64,000 bases of DNA. Origin: Periconia sp. R9002. Taxonomy: Eukaryota > Ascomycota > Dothideomycetes > Pleosporales > Periconiaceae. The stretch is from positions 185,733 through 249,732 of the forward strand of contig JAMAHW010000061.1 of assembly GCA_023627715.1 (NCBI GenBank), given 5' to 3'. Shown one piece after another: positions 34,068 through 44,712 of this stretch. Below the pieces are notes generated by a model, which was not told where the DNA came from, ran no database searches, and saw only the letters and a program-made list of their open reading frames with translations. A program made the translations under genes and the position numbers. Every line of letters begins with the position of its first letter. The first letter of the stretch is position 1.

Positions 34068-35711
34068 TATAGTATTGTGGTTTTAGATGGTTGCTATCTT
34101 CATGACGTTCACTTTGCGATTATTGCCATATTTATAGTTCCTCAGCAGGCTGTAGTGGTCATTTCGACTCATTCTCGCACCGGGCAGTGCAAGCCGCATC
34201 GGGTTAGCACGAGATAACTCATACTAACTCAGCCTTAGACTAGTTACACGATCTAAGCCGGTTTAGGCCACGTCGTGCCGAAGCATATTCCAAATGTATA
34301 TCAAATGTAACTGATCAGCGATCTGATACTAAGATACTTCCTTGCTAAAGTGCTTCTTTGAGACAACCGGGTACACAAGAGTTGGCGGCGAGGCTCGCGG
34401 GCCCATGTTGCCAGTACCACGTCCTGTAATGGTGATTGGCCTTTGTGCCTTTTGGGTTGGCGTTTTTTCTTTGTGATTAGCATCATTGAATACATATTGA
34501 TCTTCATGATCACGCCGTTAGTCCCGAAACAGTCATATTTTTCTTCCCTATTGTAGATACATTTGCTTTTGGATCTCTGCGTCCTAACCCTTCTGTGACT
34601 CTATCATCAGTGCGTCAATAAGTTGGACATAACTCAGCACTGAGACATCAGAATGCTGCAAGAGACTTTTGCAGATGGTGTCCTGCAGCTGATGTTAATG
34701 CACATGCACGTGGAATTGGGTCATTTCAATCTAGAAAATGGAGCAGATCCACTTTCCGGTGCGGAACCGTAAAACTCAAGCTAATTGAGGGGTCAGAGCA
34801 TAGGGTGGTATCCATCAAAGCTTTGTTGTTGCTGTAAACAGTATAAGCTGGGATGCAACTTCCCGAAACCCTGCATTTAGTGGTGAAATCTCCCAACCTG
34901 GCTGAATTGGCGCTTTTTGCTTTTTCTGCCGCTTAATTGGCACGTAGTTGGATAAGTCATGTTACATACGCTATCGGCGAAGTCTTTACAAGCCTGAATA
35001 TGGGAATTTAATGTTCGTTTGATGTACATATCTTCAGGCGGGTTTTCCACCTTCGTTCAGGGCTTACCGATAAAATCCAGTAGAAATGGGAATAATCGAA
35101 ACGAAGGTGATTTTGACGCTTTGATGTTTGCAAAAATTTGTAGTTGCATTTGTTTGTTGACGCGAAAAGGAGGGTAGGTGGTAGCGGAACCTCACAATAG
35201 CGTGTTTGACTGTTTCACCACACCTACACCTGTCTTTACCAGGTCACCACAACTTCGTCATATCTTAGTCTGTTGCATAGTAGTTCCTCCCTGTTCGACA
35301 GCATAGCACCACTAAAGGACGTGTACTTCCACATGTCTTTGAAATAGACTGGCGGGAATCTTGTAGGAAACCCGTCCATTAGGCCAGCGCTATTCAATAT
35401 GTTGAACTGTTCTCTTTCGCTTCACTATCGTTGCATTCAAGAAAACACATAGTCAAAATAAGACAGCAAACAATAATACAAAGTCGGCAAGTTGATAGCG
35501 CATTGGGCTACAAACGATGGCGCATTAGAACATAAACAATTGTGCATTGGAAACCCGTCTTGCATGATCAACTGTCACTATTAAAGAAGCGATATATCCC
35601 CCCATCTCGCAACCTAAAACTAAAACTGAAAGCTCGACCTTTATCCAATCACACACCCAAACTGAAAGCTCATTTCTTCGTTCAACCACAGGACACAAGA
35701 CAACCGATATC
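34068..35711. other. Intergenic, 1.6 kb
   Basis: No gene recognised. Just before the next ORF, AAACTGAAAGCTC occurs twice (about 35621 and 35659). Confidence 0.45.
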
Positions 35712-36071
35712 ATGACTAGCTCACCCGAACAACATCCAGTTATGACAGCAGCTTACTTGCGAAACTACAACAAGCCCGCCCTATTCATACATATAGATGG
35801 CAAGGCTCTCGAAACATTGGGCAAATACCATGTCTTCTTCGTCATCGCCGGGAAAGACGGTTCGTTCAGCTTAAAATATTCGATGACCCCGAAGACACCT
35901 GATCTCGTCATAATGGAACATGGCCATGTCGAAACTTACGAAGCAGGCAAGAATGTCTGTCGTCAAGTCGGGCTACCGCCAACTCATGGCCTGAACGATA
36001 CGGATATCTTCTACCGATGGAGAGACGAGGCAGTCAACACCCTCCGTCAGCAAGGTTGTTTGTCGCCCTAG
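35712..36071 (+). CDS. Hypothetical protein (119 aa)
   Basis: An ATG-started frame with coding-like composition, no signal peptide and no membrane segment. It mixes beta-like stretches (ALFIHIDGK, YHVFFVIAGKDG) with a C-terminal helix (DIFYRWRDEAVNTLRQQG). No family recognised. A GTAAGC donor-like sequence follows the stop codon directly, so either a 3' UTR intron or an unseen longer form is possible. It may be a real orphan gene of this accessory region. Confidence 0.5.
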   Translation: MTSSPEQHPVMTAAYLRNYNKPALFIHIDGKALETLGKYHVFFVIAGKDGSFSLKYSMTPKTPDLVIMEHGHVETYEAGKNVCRQVGLPPTHGLNDTDIFYRWRDEAVNTLRQQGCLSP

Positions 36072-36246
36072 GTAAGCCAATACTAATATTCTAAGATATT
36101 TGGCGAGATGTGTTGGCCATGATTTTATCGGTGTTCGAAATGAGTAAAGTATTAACACAATGAGCAGGTCACGTCATCGGGCTAGGGTCAATTCACCAGA
36201 TATATCTTGTTCTTTGTCTGGGTTTTGTAGTATGGAAATATGGGGT

Positions 36247-36428
36247 GGAGATACAGTTGTCATTCTTTGTACTATCCTGCTCTGGTTGCGCAAGGTCAGC
36301 TGACGAAATGTATCTTCTTTGTCTATTTTTCTGTACACGGCGGGGATATGGTTTTCATATCCTGTTCTACTCCGGTTGCGGCACATGACAGAGATACTGT
36401 TGTCATGCCATTGTACTCCGGTTCCGGC
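36247..36428 (+). repeat. Three degenerate copies of a ~40-bp unit
   Basis: Copies at 36247-36290, 36342-36382 and 36389-36428 share a GAGATAC.GTTGTCAT..TTGTACTCCGGTTGCGG pattern with substitutions and small gaps. They lie between two genes. No function is assigned. Confidence 0.5.
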
Positions 36429-36599
36429 TAGTATCAATTCATTGTCTGGTTTCTATGATAAATTGAGCGTACAACAGACCATTTGCCAACACTGCTCTTT
36501 TGAACCTGATACATCTGAGCACTAGAGATTGTTTATATATTTTGATTACCTGTTACACCTGAGAACAAGAGTTCGTTCATACATTTTGATAAAATTCCG

Positions 36600-37992
36600 A
36601 TGGATGAAATTAACGATGAAACCCTTCGCCTCAAGCACTTTGGTACTCGGGATTGGATGGAAGCTGACGACCAAAAGTACAATGTTCAGGAAGACCTCAT
36701 CCTTGAGAAGTGTTATGATCATACCAAGTTCCCATATTATGCACCTGGCCACTTTGATCCACCACTTCCTACGCCCTACGAGATTGCGGACGCACCCTTG
36801 CCGGCCGATCTGGACCAAAGTAAGCAACCGGTACCCCCATTAATTCGTATCATGCACGGGAAATACGTAGTCAAATTCTCACCACGCCTTGTGCTTCTTC
36901 AGGTAATGTTGTCCCACAATCATTTCCTAGGCGTCTTGTGTTTCATTGGTCAGACATATCTTTTTACGTCCATCCGTGTTTCAATCTATCCTAATAGAAG
37001 TTCAATTTTATTGCAAATATCGTAAGCTTACAAATACACAAAGGAGGCAGAAAACATTCTCTTTCTCGAAAGGAATTCAGCTCTGCCTATCCCCAAGTTA
37101 TATGCAGCTTTTAGTCACCAAGGCGCAGATCCGCTTAAGAGAGGTTACCACGCTAATGGCCAACAACCACCGCAGATGTACTATCTCATTATGGAATACA
37201 TACCAGGGGATACTTTATTCAGAGCTTGGCCGCTTATGACTACATCCGAAAGAGAGGAGATCTGTAACCGCATCGGAAGCCATCTACGCGACCTTCGAAA
37301 CGTTCCGCAACCCAAAGAATCCCCTACACAGGAAAACTATTACGGAAGAGTTGGGTATAAGGGAATGAGTCCTTTTGTCTTTGGCGATACACGTCACCAT
37401 TTTTGTGGACCTTACAACTCATATGAAGAGACGGTGGAGGAGATGGTCAATGCTGCGGAGAGGGAAGCATGTACCGGTACTGTTGGGGGCCATTGGGACT
37501 CCGACCTCGCTGAACAACTTCAAAAGTTTAAACCTACTCTTCTTGCTGCTAAGCCCGAAGATAGTCGCCCTGTACTCACTGAACTGGACTTCAACCCATT
37601 TAACATAATTCTAAGACCACGTCAGTGAATCCCCAAATTCAATACTACTGCTTTTTCGGAAGTGGTTTGTTATTGTCTAGTCATTAAATTTTGCATAGAC
37701 TCTGCTAACGTTGCAACTCTATTCAGGCCAAGGTCGAACTCCTCCCAAAGAATTAGATCCAACAAATCCTTACGGCACCGATTACGATCTTTTTTTTATT
37801 GATTGGCAACATTTCGCCTGGCTACCGGCCTGGGTACAGATTTGGTCGAATGTACTCGTTTTCGGAAAATTCTTTGACAGGGACAATTCGGATTTCTATC
37901 AGGAAAAGGTTTCCCAAACCATTGGGCCTCACAACTTGGACATCCCCGAATTCCTATGGAGTATCGAGGATTGGTATTTCATGTTTTTTTAG
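36600..37992 (+). CDS. APH-like phosphotransferase, three exons
   Basis: Exons 36600-36902, 37044-37620 and 37727-37992 give 381 residues. Introns are 141 nt (GTAATG..AAG) and 106 nt (GTCAGT..CAG). Splicing joins VVKFSPRLVLLQ to EAENILFLERNS, a pattern normal for fungal aminoglycoside-phosphotransferase (PF01636) proteins: a beta-strand Lys, then an alpha-C Glu. The family's YYLIMEYIPGDTL hinge follows. The catalytic loop reads LTELDFNPFNIIL (about 279-291), so the usual His-x-Asp is Glu-Leu-Asp, with the Asp and the Asn kept. The metal-binding motif is FIDWQ (Asp319). It likely phosphorylates a small molecule or is a degenerate kinase; fungal members seldom have known substrates. The first acceptor (AAG) is non-ideal. 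Confidence 0.82.
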
Positions 37993-38683
37993 GCTCAATA
38001 CTGACATGCATCCGAAAACAATGTTTGGGCTTGGAATTTTTTTTGTTTGTTTTTTCCTCTCTTGTTTGAAAAAGCTCAAAATTTCAAACAATGTAATGAA
38101 AAAATTTTATGCAGACGGAAAGAAGGGCTACAGGAATAAAGGGGCTGCAACGTAACAATCTTCCTGCTAATTCTCTTTGATTTTTTTATACAGATATTAT
38201 ACTATTCTGATTCAATAGGATTCTATTTCTGATACTGTTTCTATAGTATAATCAATTGGGTCAAGAACCTATTAGATGTTATAAATGCATAGATCAAAAA
38301 GTCTTTACTCATAAAAACTGGTTTTCGGCGAACAGTCTTTCAATGCACTTGTGTAAACATTTAGGCATGATTGGGATATGGCAATAAGTAAGTATTTCTG
38401 AGCAAGATATTGCCCGGAAGCAAATTTATAGTATAAGCGTTTTAGGTCTCGGTGTCATTTGCTTGCACTTGAAGTACCGTATTGGTCGGGTTTTCAGGAA
38501 TGATGTTTCGGAAAGTACAGTTTCTAGTAATTGTTGATATATACGAGAAGCAAATATTGGAAAGCAGAACTCTTTGCAGCTTTTACCCTTTTAATCAAGC
38601 AAATGACATTTTACTACCCCTCAAATAGCAAGAAAAGAACCGATTCTGAATCATGCACCTGTAGGGACACTAGACCCAGAATC
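37993..38683. other. AT-rich convergent 3' region
   Basis: Visibly AT-rich with long T and A runs. It separates the convergent APH-like and RING-like genes. No gene seen. Confidence 0.5.
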
Positions 38684-39568
38684 CTATGTGAGGCCCTGAG
38701 CCGGCAACCAACGTTCAAACAGCTTCCTCCTACACATTGGGCAAGTGTTAGAGTTCTGATTATCAGATGTGCACCATTCCCGTAAACACTTCCGCCCAAA
38801 GACATGACGACAAGGAAGAATTAAAGGAGCGTGGCAAAGAGAACCATATGGTTCACCACAGAAACAGTCTTCATATGCACCGTCCGCGGATCTAGTAGCT
38901 ACTGGGAGGCAAGATAAGAAGCGTGACACTTGGCCGTCTCGTCCTTCTGAGGATGAGTTGGATGACGAGGAAGAGGTCGAGCCGAATTCTGAGTTGTGTT
39001 CGAGTATGAAGGCGTCCTCCTGGGTGTCGTCAAGAATATATTGACCCACGAATGGATCGGTGTCACTATCGGCGAAAGCGTAGGTCACCTCATCGACGAT
39101 GGCATCAGTCATCTCATCGATGAAGTAATCAATCACCTCATCAATGAAGGCATCAGTCACATCAGTCAAATCATTCAAGTCCAACGTAGAAACGGCGCGC
39201 GCGTCTGAGTCCAACTGGGGACGAATTAAAGGCTGTTGGAGCCTCATCCACTCCCGCACTTCCTTTAACACTGTATCGAGCATAGAGTTAGACATTTCAA
39301 CAGCTACATCAAGCTCGTTGTACTCATCGTCGTCATCTTCCTCATCATCCGCATCGTAGAAAAGGTCATTGTCAAACTCATCTTCTCCAAAACAGGCCTG
39401 AAACGGTAGCAGAACAATGCTTCTATTAGATGAGTTGCTATCTTCATTGTCGTTAGAGGGCATCATGCGATATTCCATCTCCGATGTCGAAGTATAACCC
39501 ATCTGCATCATTGGGCGACCAGCGCCATCTTGGTTTAGCCGTGCATCGGACATTATGCGGTAGCTCAT
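38684..39568 (-). CDS. RING-variant finger protein with acidic repeats
   Basis: 294 residues from the ATG at 39568; upstream in frame there is only a TTG. The N-terminal half is acidic, with DEEDDDDE followed by a region of imperfect D(A/Y)FIDEV/MTDA repeats, which show in the DNA near 39085-39165. A Ser run precedes the C-terminal RING-like finger (about 240-285): DCFCGEPYG, LPCRHVFGRKCLREW, TCPMCRRKL. Cys-x-His and the final Cys-x2-Cys are kept, but the usual metal residue after HVF is Gly, a variant common in fungal accessory RING proteins. Likely role: ubiquitin E3 ligase or protein-binding module; activity is unproven. Soluble; no membrane segment. Confidence 0.78.
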   Translation of the reverse strand: MSYRIMSDARLNQDGAGRPMMQMGYTSTSEMEYRMMPSNDNEDSNSSNRSIVLLPFQACFGEDEFDNDLFYDADDEEDDDDEYNELDVAVEMSNSMLDTVLKEVREWMRLQQPLIRPQLDSDARAVSTLDLNDLTDVTDAFIDEVIDYFIDEMTDAIVDEVTYAFADSDTDPFVGQYILDDTQEDAFILEHNSEFGSTSSSSSNSSSEGRDGQVSRFLSCLPVATRSADGAYEDCFCGEPYGSLCHAPLILPCRHVFGRKCLREWCTSDNQNSNTCPMCRRKLFERWLPAQGLT

Positions 39569-41354
39569 TGTACCAAGAAATTGATAATGGAAGACGATAA
39601 TAGATATTTGAGATGTTAGTTTCAAAGGAATTGTAGTAGTTTCGATGATCCGATTCTGTCCGAACTTAGAAGAGTATCTATCACAGGAATATAAATGGAG
39701 TTTGCATGTCCTTCATTGTATGCAAACAATAACCATGTAACGTATAGAAAAAAAAAGATATATACATTGTCTGAAGCTCTTCTTCTAGTGTTAACATTGT
39801 TTAGAGGTCGCACAATGTTGTCTTGCGATAGTTGTCGCACATGTTCAGCATACAGTGCGAAAGATTTTGACATTTTGCGTACAAGCTAAGCGAGGGTTTA
39901 ACGAGCTCGGAAACTCAAAGACATCAATGGTTCTATTTGACATGCAATGTATCCAATCAAGAAAGTTGCTCGCTGCTGTTTCCAACTACTCGGCTTGCTG
40001 CGCCATGCAAAGTATGAAATAATATTATGGTTTTCAGGTGTAAGGGGGTCAATTTTTTTGACCTAAGAATTCAAAAAACAATCTAAATTCCCTTATCTAG
40101 TAATAAGTGTTATCCCTCAGCCGGAGTAGAATACTGGTGGGCTAGGATATCTACTGGTAAATTAATATTCTAGATGACATCAACATATATATAGACATTC
40201 CTATTAGCTAGGTGTAGATTAGTACCTATCTCTCGATAATTAAAGTATCAGAAAAAGGCCATTTCCACTTTTTTTTAGAGGTCTGGGGTGGCCCTGCTAC
40301 ACCTGAAAGCCACCAATAATAATATAAACATCGAAAAGTATAGATTACTGGCAGCATCGACTTGCTGTGCCATAAGAAACATCGTACTAATAGCTTATCA
40401 GCTGACATCTTCCAAGAGAGGGGCAAACATCTTCAACATTGGTCGCTCTGGATGAGCTTCTTCCATCCTAGGGTATATGGATTCATCTTGTACCTCGTGA
40501 TCTTATCATTCTCATTATTGAAAATCGGCGAGATCGGATTTCTCTAGTATGTTTTAGAATGACTGTCGGACCTTTCGCCCCCCATCTTACATGCATGCAT
40601 TGGTATGTGCTGACATGAGACCTATATAACGTGATGAGCATTCCATGACGTGATTGGCCAGCTCCGGCGGCAAATTTTGGCGAATAATTATCGTGTTTCT
40701 ATTTTTCGGGCCCGCCTTCGATCCCGGCGCAAGAATATTACGCTTGGAATTAAACGGGGATTTTTGCTAGAATAGCATTACCCGTCGCTGAAAAGAAGAG
40801 AGCAGATTTAGGGACACTAAGCACTCGACTACAGATAGCTGAGTGTTATGCACGGCCAATAAATCGAAAGGAAAAGATTGTGTCGGTTCAGGTCGGAGTT
40901 CGTATGCTGTCCGGTCTAGGTTGGGCGACTAATTTTACGGGACTCGAGAACGCCAGAATTTGATACCATGGGAACCTTCTCCAGAATACCAATAGACCTT
41001 TTGGTTCATTAAAGTCCTTGCAGACCCATTATTGTCCGAGGAGAGTTCTCCCAAGAGCTTCAAGGGCCTTGGATCAGTGAGACGTTTCTGGCCTGATGTG
41101 CATTTGTCGAGTCTGATCATGTAAATTTAGAGTAAGAATTCGATAGCCAATAATCGACGAAGCGGAAAGGATACTCGCGAATGAGCTCAAGGTGGTAGGG
41201 CTAAAGGAATGCAACAATTATTGGTACAATTGGAAGCGTAAGCTCAGGCCAATAATTCGCCTGTAGGATATGGGAAACATTCAAAATCTGAGATAAAGAG
41301 AGGAACAGAGAGTCCTGATTGCGTAACATTACATTTACTTTTAATAGAGCCGGT
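39569..41354. other. Intergenic, partly AT-rich
   Basis: A block at about 40060-40400 is rich in TA, CTAG and AT steps, like repeat DNA altered by C-to-T mutation. No frame there encodes a recognisable transposon protein. The rest has nothing recognised. Confidence 0.4.
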
Positions 41355-42257
41355 TTACTCCTCTTTAGCCCAGGCTGAAATAATAATTGCTTTGATATGG
41401 ACATCGACTTCTTTTTTCATCAAATCCATCACGCAAAGTTTCTTATGGTTCCGGTACCGAATATTAGCCCCTTTCTTGAGCAGAGTATTCACCATATCAA
41501 TCTTGTTTTGGCTAATTGCCCGCATTAACGGGCTGCCAAAATACTCCGAGAAAATGCGTCCACGCGTCACGTCTTCTTCGTCTACATTTCCACCCAATTC
41601 AAGAACTTTTTCTAGCATGGCTTCTTCCCCCCTTTCCACCGCACAGTGAACTGGGATTGCGTACTCCAAAATGGCACCATGCTGCACGAGCGTGTCAACC
41701 ACATCTGTGGTTCCCCAACCAACGGCAGCAGTGAGTGCAGAACCCGCACGTTCAACAAGCTCATTCGCGCCCCAGTAGCTTGTCGGTGCACCGGATGCTG
41801 GTCCAAGATTCGGATTTGCTCCGCGTTTCAACAGATACTCCACTACGTCTTTATCTCTAACACAATACCGCAGGAGAGTGTACCAGCCATCAACTTGGGT
41901 ATTGATGTCCAGATTGCTTGCACTTAGCAAGAAATCCAACAAAAGAACCTTTTCGGGCGATGGTATTACCATCCTCACAGCCTTCAAGATCGTGCTGTGG
42001 GACACGTGGATGTTGTGTTGAGTGATAATGTGCTGCATGGTTCTGTAGTGCGGCCCATTGCGCATGGCCTCTTCGAGGCAGTATTGGAGGTCTGGCTCTG
42101 AGGGCAGGGATGGTAAAATAGACGAAAGGCCTTGTTCGAATTCGGAAGGGACATCTGATGTGCAGCTTTCCCGTAAGGCCCTCAATCGTTGGCGTCCAAG
42201 TATAGAAGCGACAGACGAGGGGTGGCGGCCCGAGTTCGATTGATTTGGACCGCTCAT
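41355..42257 (-). CDS. Ankyrin-repeat protein (300 aa)
   Basis: An intronless ATG-started gene. After a variable N-terminus (1-60) the protein contains about four ankyrin repeats, seen as the loop-helix signatures DVVEYLLKRGANPN, DVVDTLVQHGA, AMLEKVLELGGNVDEED and MVNTLLKKGANI, each preceded by an A-helix such as SALTAAVGWGTT. The family acts by binding other proteins; no enzyme domain is attached, so the partner is unknown. It ends with a short helix ending KEE. It lies near a RING-like gene and a carrier gene, with no evidence of co-function. Confidence 0.82.
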   Translation of the reverse strand: MSGPNQSNSGRHPSSVASILGRQRLRALRESCTSDVPSEFEQGLSSILPSLPSEPDLQYCLEEAMRNGPHYRTMQHIITQHNIHVSHSTILKAVRMVIPSPEKVLLLDFLLSASNLDINTQVDGWYTLLRYCVRDKDVVEYLLKRGANPNLGPASGAPTSYWGANELVERAGSALTAAVGWGTTDVVDTLVQHGAILEYAIPVHCAVERGEEAMLEKVLELGGNVDEEDVTRGRIFSEYFGSPLMRAISQNKIDMVNTLLKKGANIRYRNHKKLCVMDLMKKEVDVHIKAIIISAWAKEE

Positions 42258-42450
42258 GATGATGCATGGGGTGATTTGCAGTGGAGACGTCTCTTGGTTG
42301 ATAATCTTTTAGAACCATACTTGTAAGCTACATTTGGGCTATGCTATATAACTATGATAATTGGAATGGAAGCTAAATATAGATTGTGAAGCGAAGTACG
42401 CCCTTAACGCCTTGCATGAAACCGAGACAGGGCTTACGAGAACGACCCCG

Positions 42451-44712
42451 CTACCCCAATCCCACCGTAACCTTGGATACATCCATCCACCGACACTCAA
42501 ACGTCCTCTCAAAGCCACCATCCACAGTGTTCCATGTGACCTTCTTCGGATCATCACAACCGTACTGGCTAGCCAGTGCTTCCTTACAGGCTGACACGAA
42601 CGAGGATTCAGGGCCAGTACTAGGCGCGATATCCCAAGTAGGCATGCATCCACCGCCAACGTCTTCCTTCATTGTGAACACAATTCTTGTTTTATCTTTG
42701 TTCTTGGGTTCCATAACTTCGATTCCAATTTCGCTCCTTGCGTCCCCTTCATTGCTTCCTGGGATGGTATTGGTTTTATCCGGTCCGGCAATAGTATTCT
42801 GACCAGTAGAGTCCAAAAGAATCCATTCAACAAAAGCATCGCCTCCCACTTTCTGATGAACGCGAATTTTAAATTCATTAGGCTCGGCCGAAGGCGTTGT
42901 GGGCGCTGCAGTGGTTGGTGGAGTGGGAGGTTCAGTTGACGATGTTGTTTGGGAGTCTGTTTGAGAGTATGAAGATGATGAAGAAAGACTCGTCATTGTA
43001 ATCATCGTACTAGGAGGCGATGGTGTAGCACATGGATCCTCGTTTTGCCTCTCGAAAAGGTCGCGTTTTTTCCGAAGCTGATTGGGAAGTGGGTCCCAAG
43101 TAATGTCTCCACCAACTTGGTCCCCTTGCACATAAACTCGCACAAGAGCTTGTCGATTTGGTTGACCTAAAAACTCCTGTTTCGGATCATACTGAACGAA
43201 AACATTTCCGTGTTTGGGTTCGTGCAATGGATTTCTTGGATCCAGAGAAACATAGCCCACCCTGACCGGCAACGAGCCCGGCATAATATTGCGAAGTCTG
43301 TCGACAATCCTTTCGACCTTATCAGGGTATCTAAAATCTTCAGAGCCGTCTATGCGAGGGTGAATGATTAGCACTTTTTGAATCTCGGAGGGGACACCGA
43401 AAACGTCTCCTGCTGCAGTCCTTAGAGCCGGATATCTCTGGGTATCATCAAACTCCCCATTAGTAAAGACATTGAGAACGCGGTCATTGAACTCTTGGTC
43501 AGTGACTGGAAAATCTCCGGCAGGGCCAATATCTTGGCCAGTGGCTGGATCGATGAATGTGTTCTTGAAACCCGGAATTTCCCAGAGATGCCCAATCCAT
43601 ATTGCTCTTTTCGCAATCACTACAACAGCTGTGCAGCCTTGAAGGCCTGCAACTCCTGCATCTAAAGCTTGATTACCAAGGTCATATTGTTTGCTTGAAG
43701 ACACACCTCCCATGGCGTTCTGCGCACCGCGACCAGCTAGGGGGACCAAGTTGCCTTGTTGGCGCACGTGATTCATTTGATCCGTGACGAAGTCGTTGAT
43801 ATTTTTTCCTTGATTAAAGTAGTCTACAGGCTCGACAACAGTGCGCTTCTTTTTTCCTGACGCGGGACATGCGGTAGGAGTAGGAACGGGCTGGCCAACT
43901 GAAGGGCTGTCGGTTCCCTTAAAGCATCTAAAAACCGAAGACGATGTCTCAAATATTTTCGATGTTGTTGCAGTCTGACTACACGAACTAATGACCTCGG
44001 GTAGTGCAGTTACGCAAGTCGGTTCTCGGCATGAAGTTGTCGGCGCCGGCTTGTCAGTAAAGGAACATTTTTGCAGACACCTTGTTGCAGGCCCACCATC
44101 TTTACAGTCAGGCGGGTTGGTGGGCTCTGGAGCAGTTGGAGGTGGATTATTTGTATTTCCTGGCGGCGGAGGTGGGTTGTTTGTATTCCCAGGAGGTGGA
44201 GGTGGGTTGTTTGTATTCCCAGGAGGTGGAGGTGGGTTGTTTGTATTCCCAGGAGGTGGAGGTGGAGGTGGATTGTTCGTATTCCCTGGCGGTGGAGGTG
44301 GAGGTGGATTGTTTGTATTCCCTGGCGGTGGAGGTGGATTGTCTGTGTTCGGCGGCGGTGATTGAACAGGGGGCAGCAGTACTCCAGAACTTGAAGTCGA
44401 ACCTGGATTCAACGCAAATGAAGGTATAGGAATTGGAGGCCCCACCAAGCCATCCCGCCACCAGATCCCTGATGGTTGAACAGCAATAGTATGGGTAGGC
44501 GTAGCCAGGTCGTTATCCGTAAACTCGGTGATGGTCGTCGTCACGGTTGTAGTGGAAGCCAAAGTTTCGAGGTCCGTCATTACCATTGGAATGATAGTGT
44601 GGAGTGAGCCATCACTGGCGGTGGTGATTGTCGACGTAATGGAAGGGTTAACGAGAAGAGCGTCGTTAGCTACGGCAAAGCCGGCAAATGATAAAAACTG
44701 GATGTACTTCAT
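42451..44712 (-). CDS. Secreted proline-rich repeat protein (753 aa)
   Basis: An intronless ORF. Residues 1 to about 15 are a signal peptide (MKYIQFLSFAGFAVA). A Thr-rich region follows, then a Pro-Gly-Asn-Thr repeat block (PPPPPGNTNN type, about 125-190). Next is a cysteine-containing stretch (DCKDGGPATRCLQKCSF, PTTSCREPTC). The central 300 residues look globular (GCTAVVVIAKRAIWIGHLWEIPG, KVLIIHPRIDG, VRVGYVSLDPRNP). A Ser/Thr/Pro linker leads to a C-terminal domain with a few cysteines. No GPI signal is visible. The central domain is not recognised. It is probably an extracellular or wall-associated protein; the repeats likely vary in number between strains. Confidence 0.8.
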   Translation of the reverse strand: MKYIQFLSFAGFAVANDALLVNPSITSTITTASDGSLHTIIPMVMTDLETLASTTTVTTTITEFTDNDLATPTHTIAVQPSGIWWRDGLVGPPIPIPSFALNPGSTSSSGVLLPPVQSPPPNTDNPPPPPGNTNNPPPPPPPGNTNNPPPPPPPGNTNNPPPPPGNTNNPPPPPGNTNNPPPPPGNTNNPPPTAPEPTNPPDCKDGGPATRCLQKCSFTDKPAPTTSCREPTCVTALPEVISSCSQTATTSKIFETSSSVFRCFKGTDSPSVGQPVPTPTACPASGKKKRTVVEPVDYFNQGKNINDFVTDQMNHVRQQGNLVPLAGRGAQNAMGGVSSSKQYDLGNQALDAGVAGLQGCTAVVVIAKRAIWIGHLWEIPGFKNTFIDPATGQDIGPAGDFPVTDQEFNDRVLNVFTNGEFDDTQRYPALRTAAGDVFGVPSEIQKVLIIHPRIDGSEDFRYPDKVERIVDRLRNIMPGSLPVRVGYVSLDPRNPLHEPKHGNVFVQYDPKQEFLGQPNRQALVRVYVQGDQVGGDITWDPLPNQLRKKRDLFERQNEDPCATPSPPSTMITMTSLSSSSSYSQTDSQTTSSTEPPTPPTTAAPTTPSAEPNEFKIRVHQKVGGDAFVEWILLDSTGQNTIAGPDKTNTIPGSNEGDARSEIGIEVMEPKNKDKTRIVFTMKEDVGGGCMPTWDIAPSTGPESSFVSACKEALASQYGCDDPKKVTWNTVDGGFERTFECRWMDVSKVTVGLG
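44155..44345 (-). repeat. Coding minisatellite, 30/36-bp units
   Basis: Six tandem units read PPPPPG-NTNN or PPPPPPPG-NTNN on the reverse strand. Three adjacent 30-bp units are almost identical at 44165-44255, and two longer ones are 36 bp. The frame is kept throughout. Confidence 0.88.

Noticed and set aside
43991..44365. Gly-rich forward frame (GGGGGLFVF repeats)
   Set aside because: Antisense reading of the proline-repeat minisatellite.
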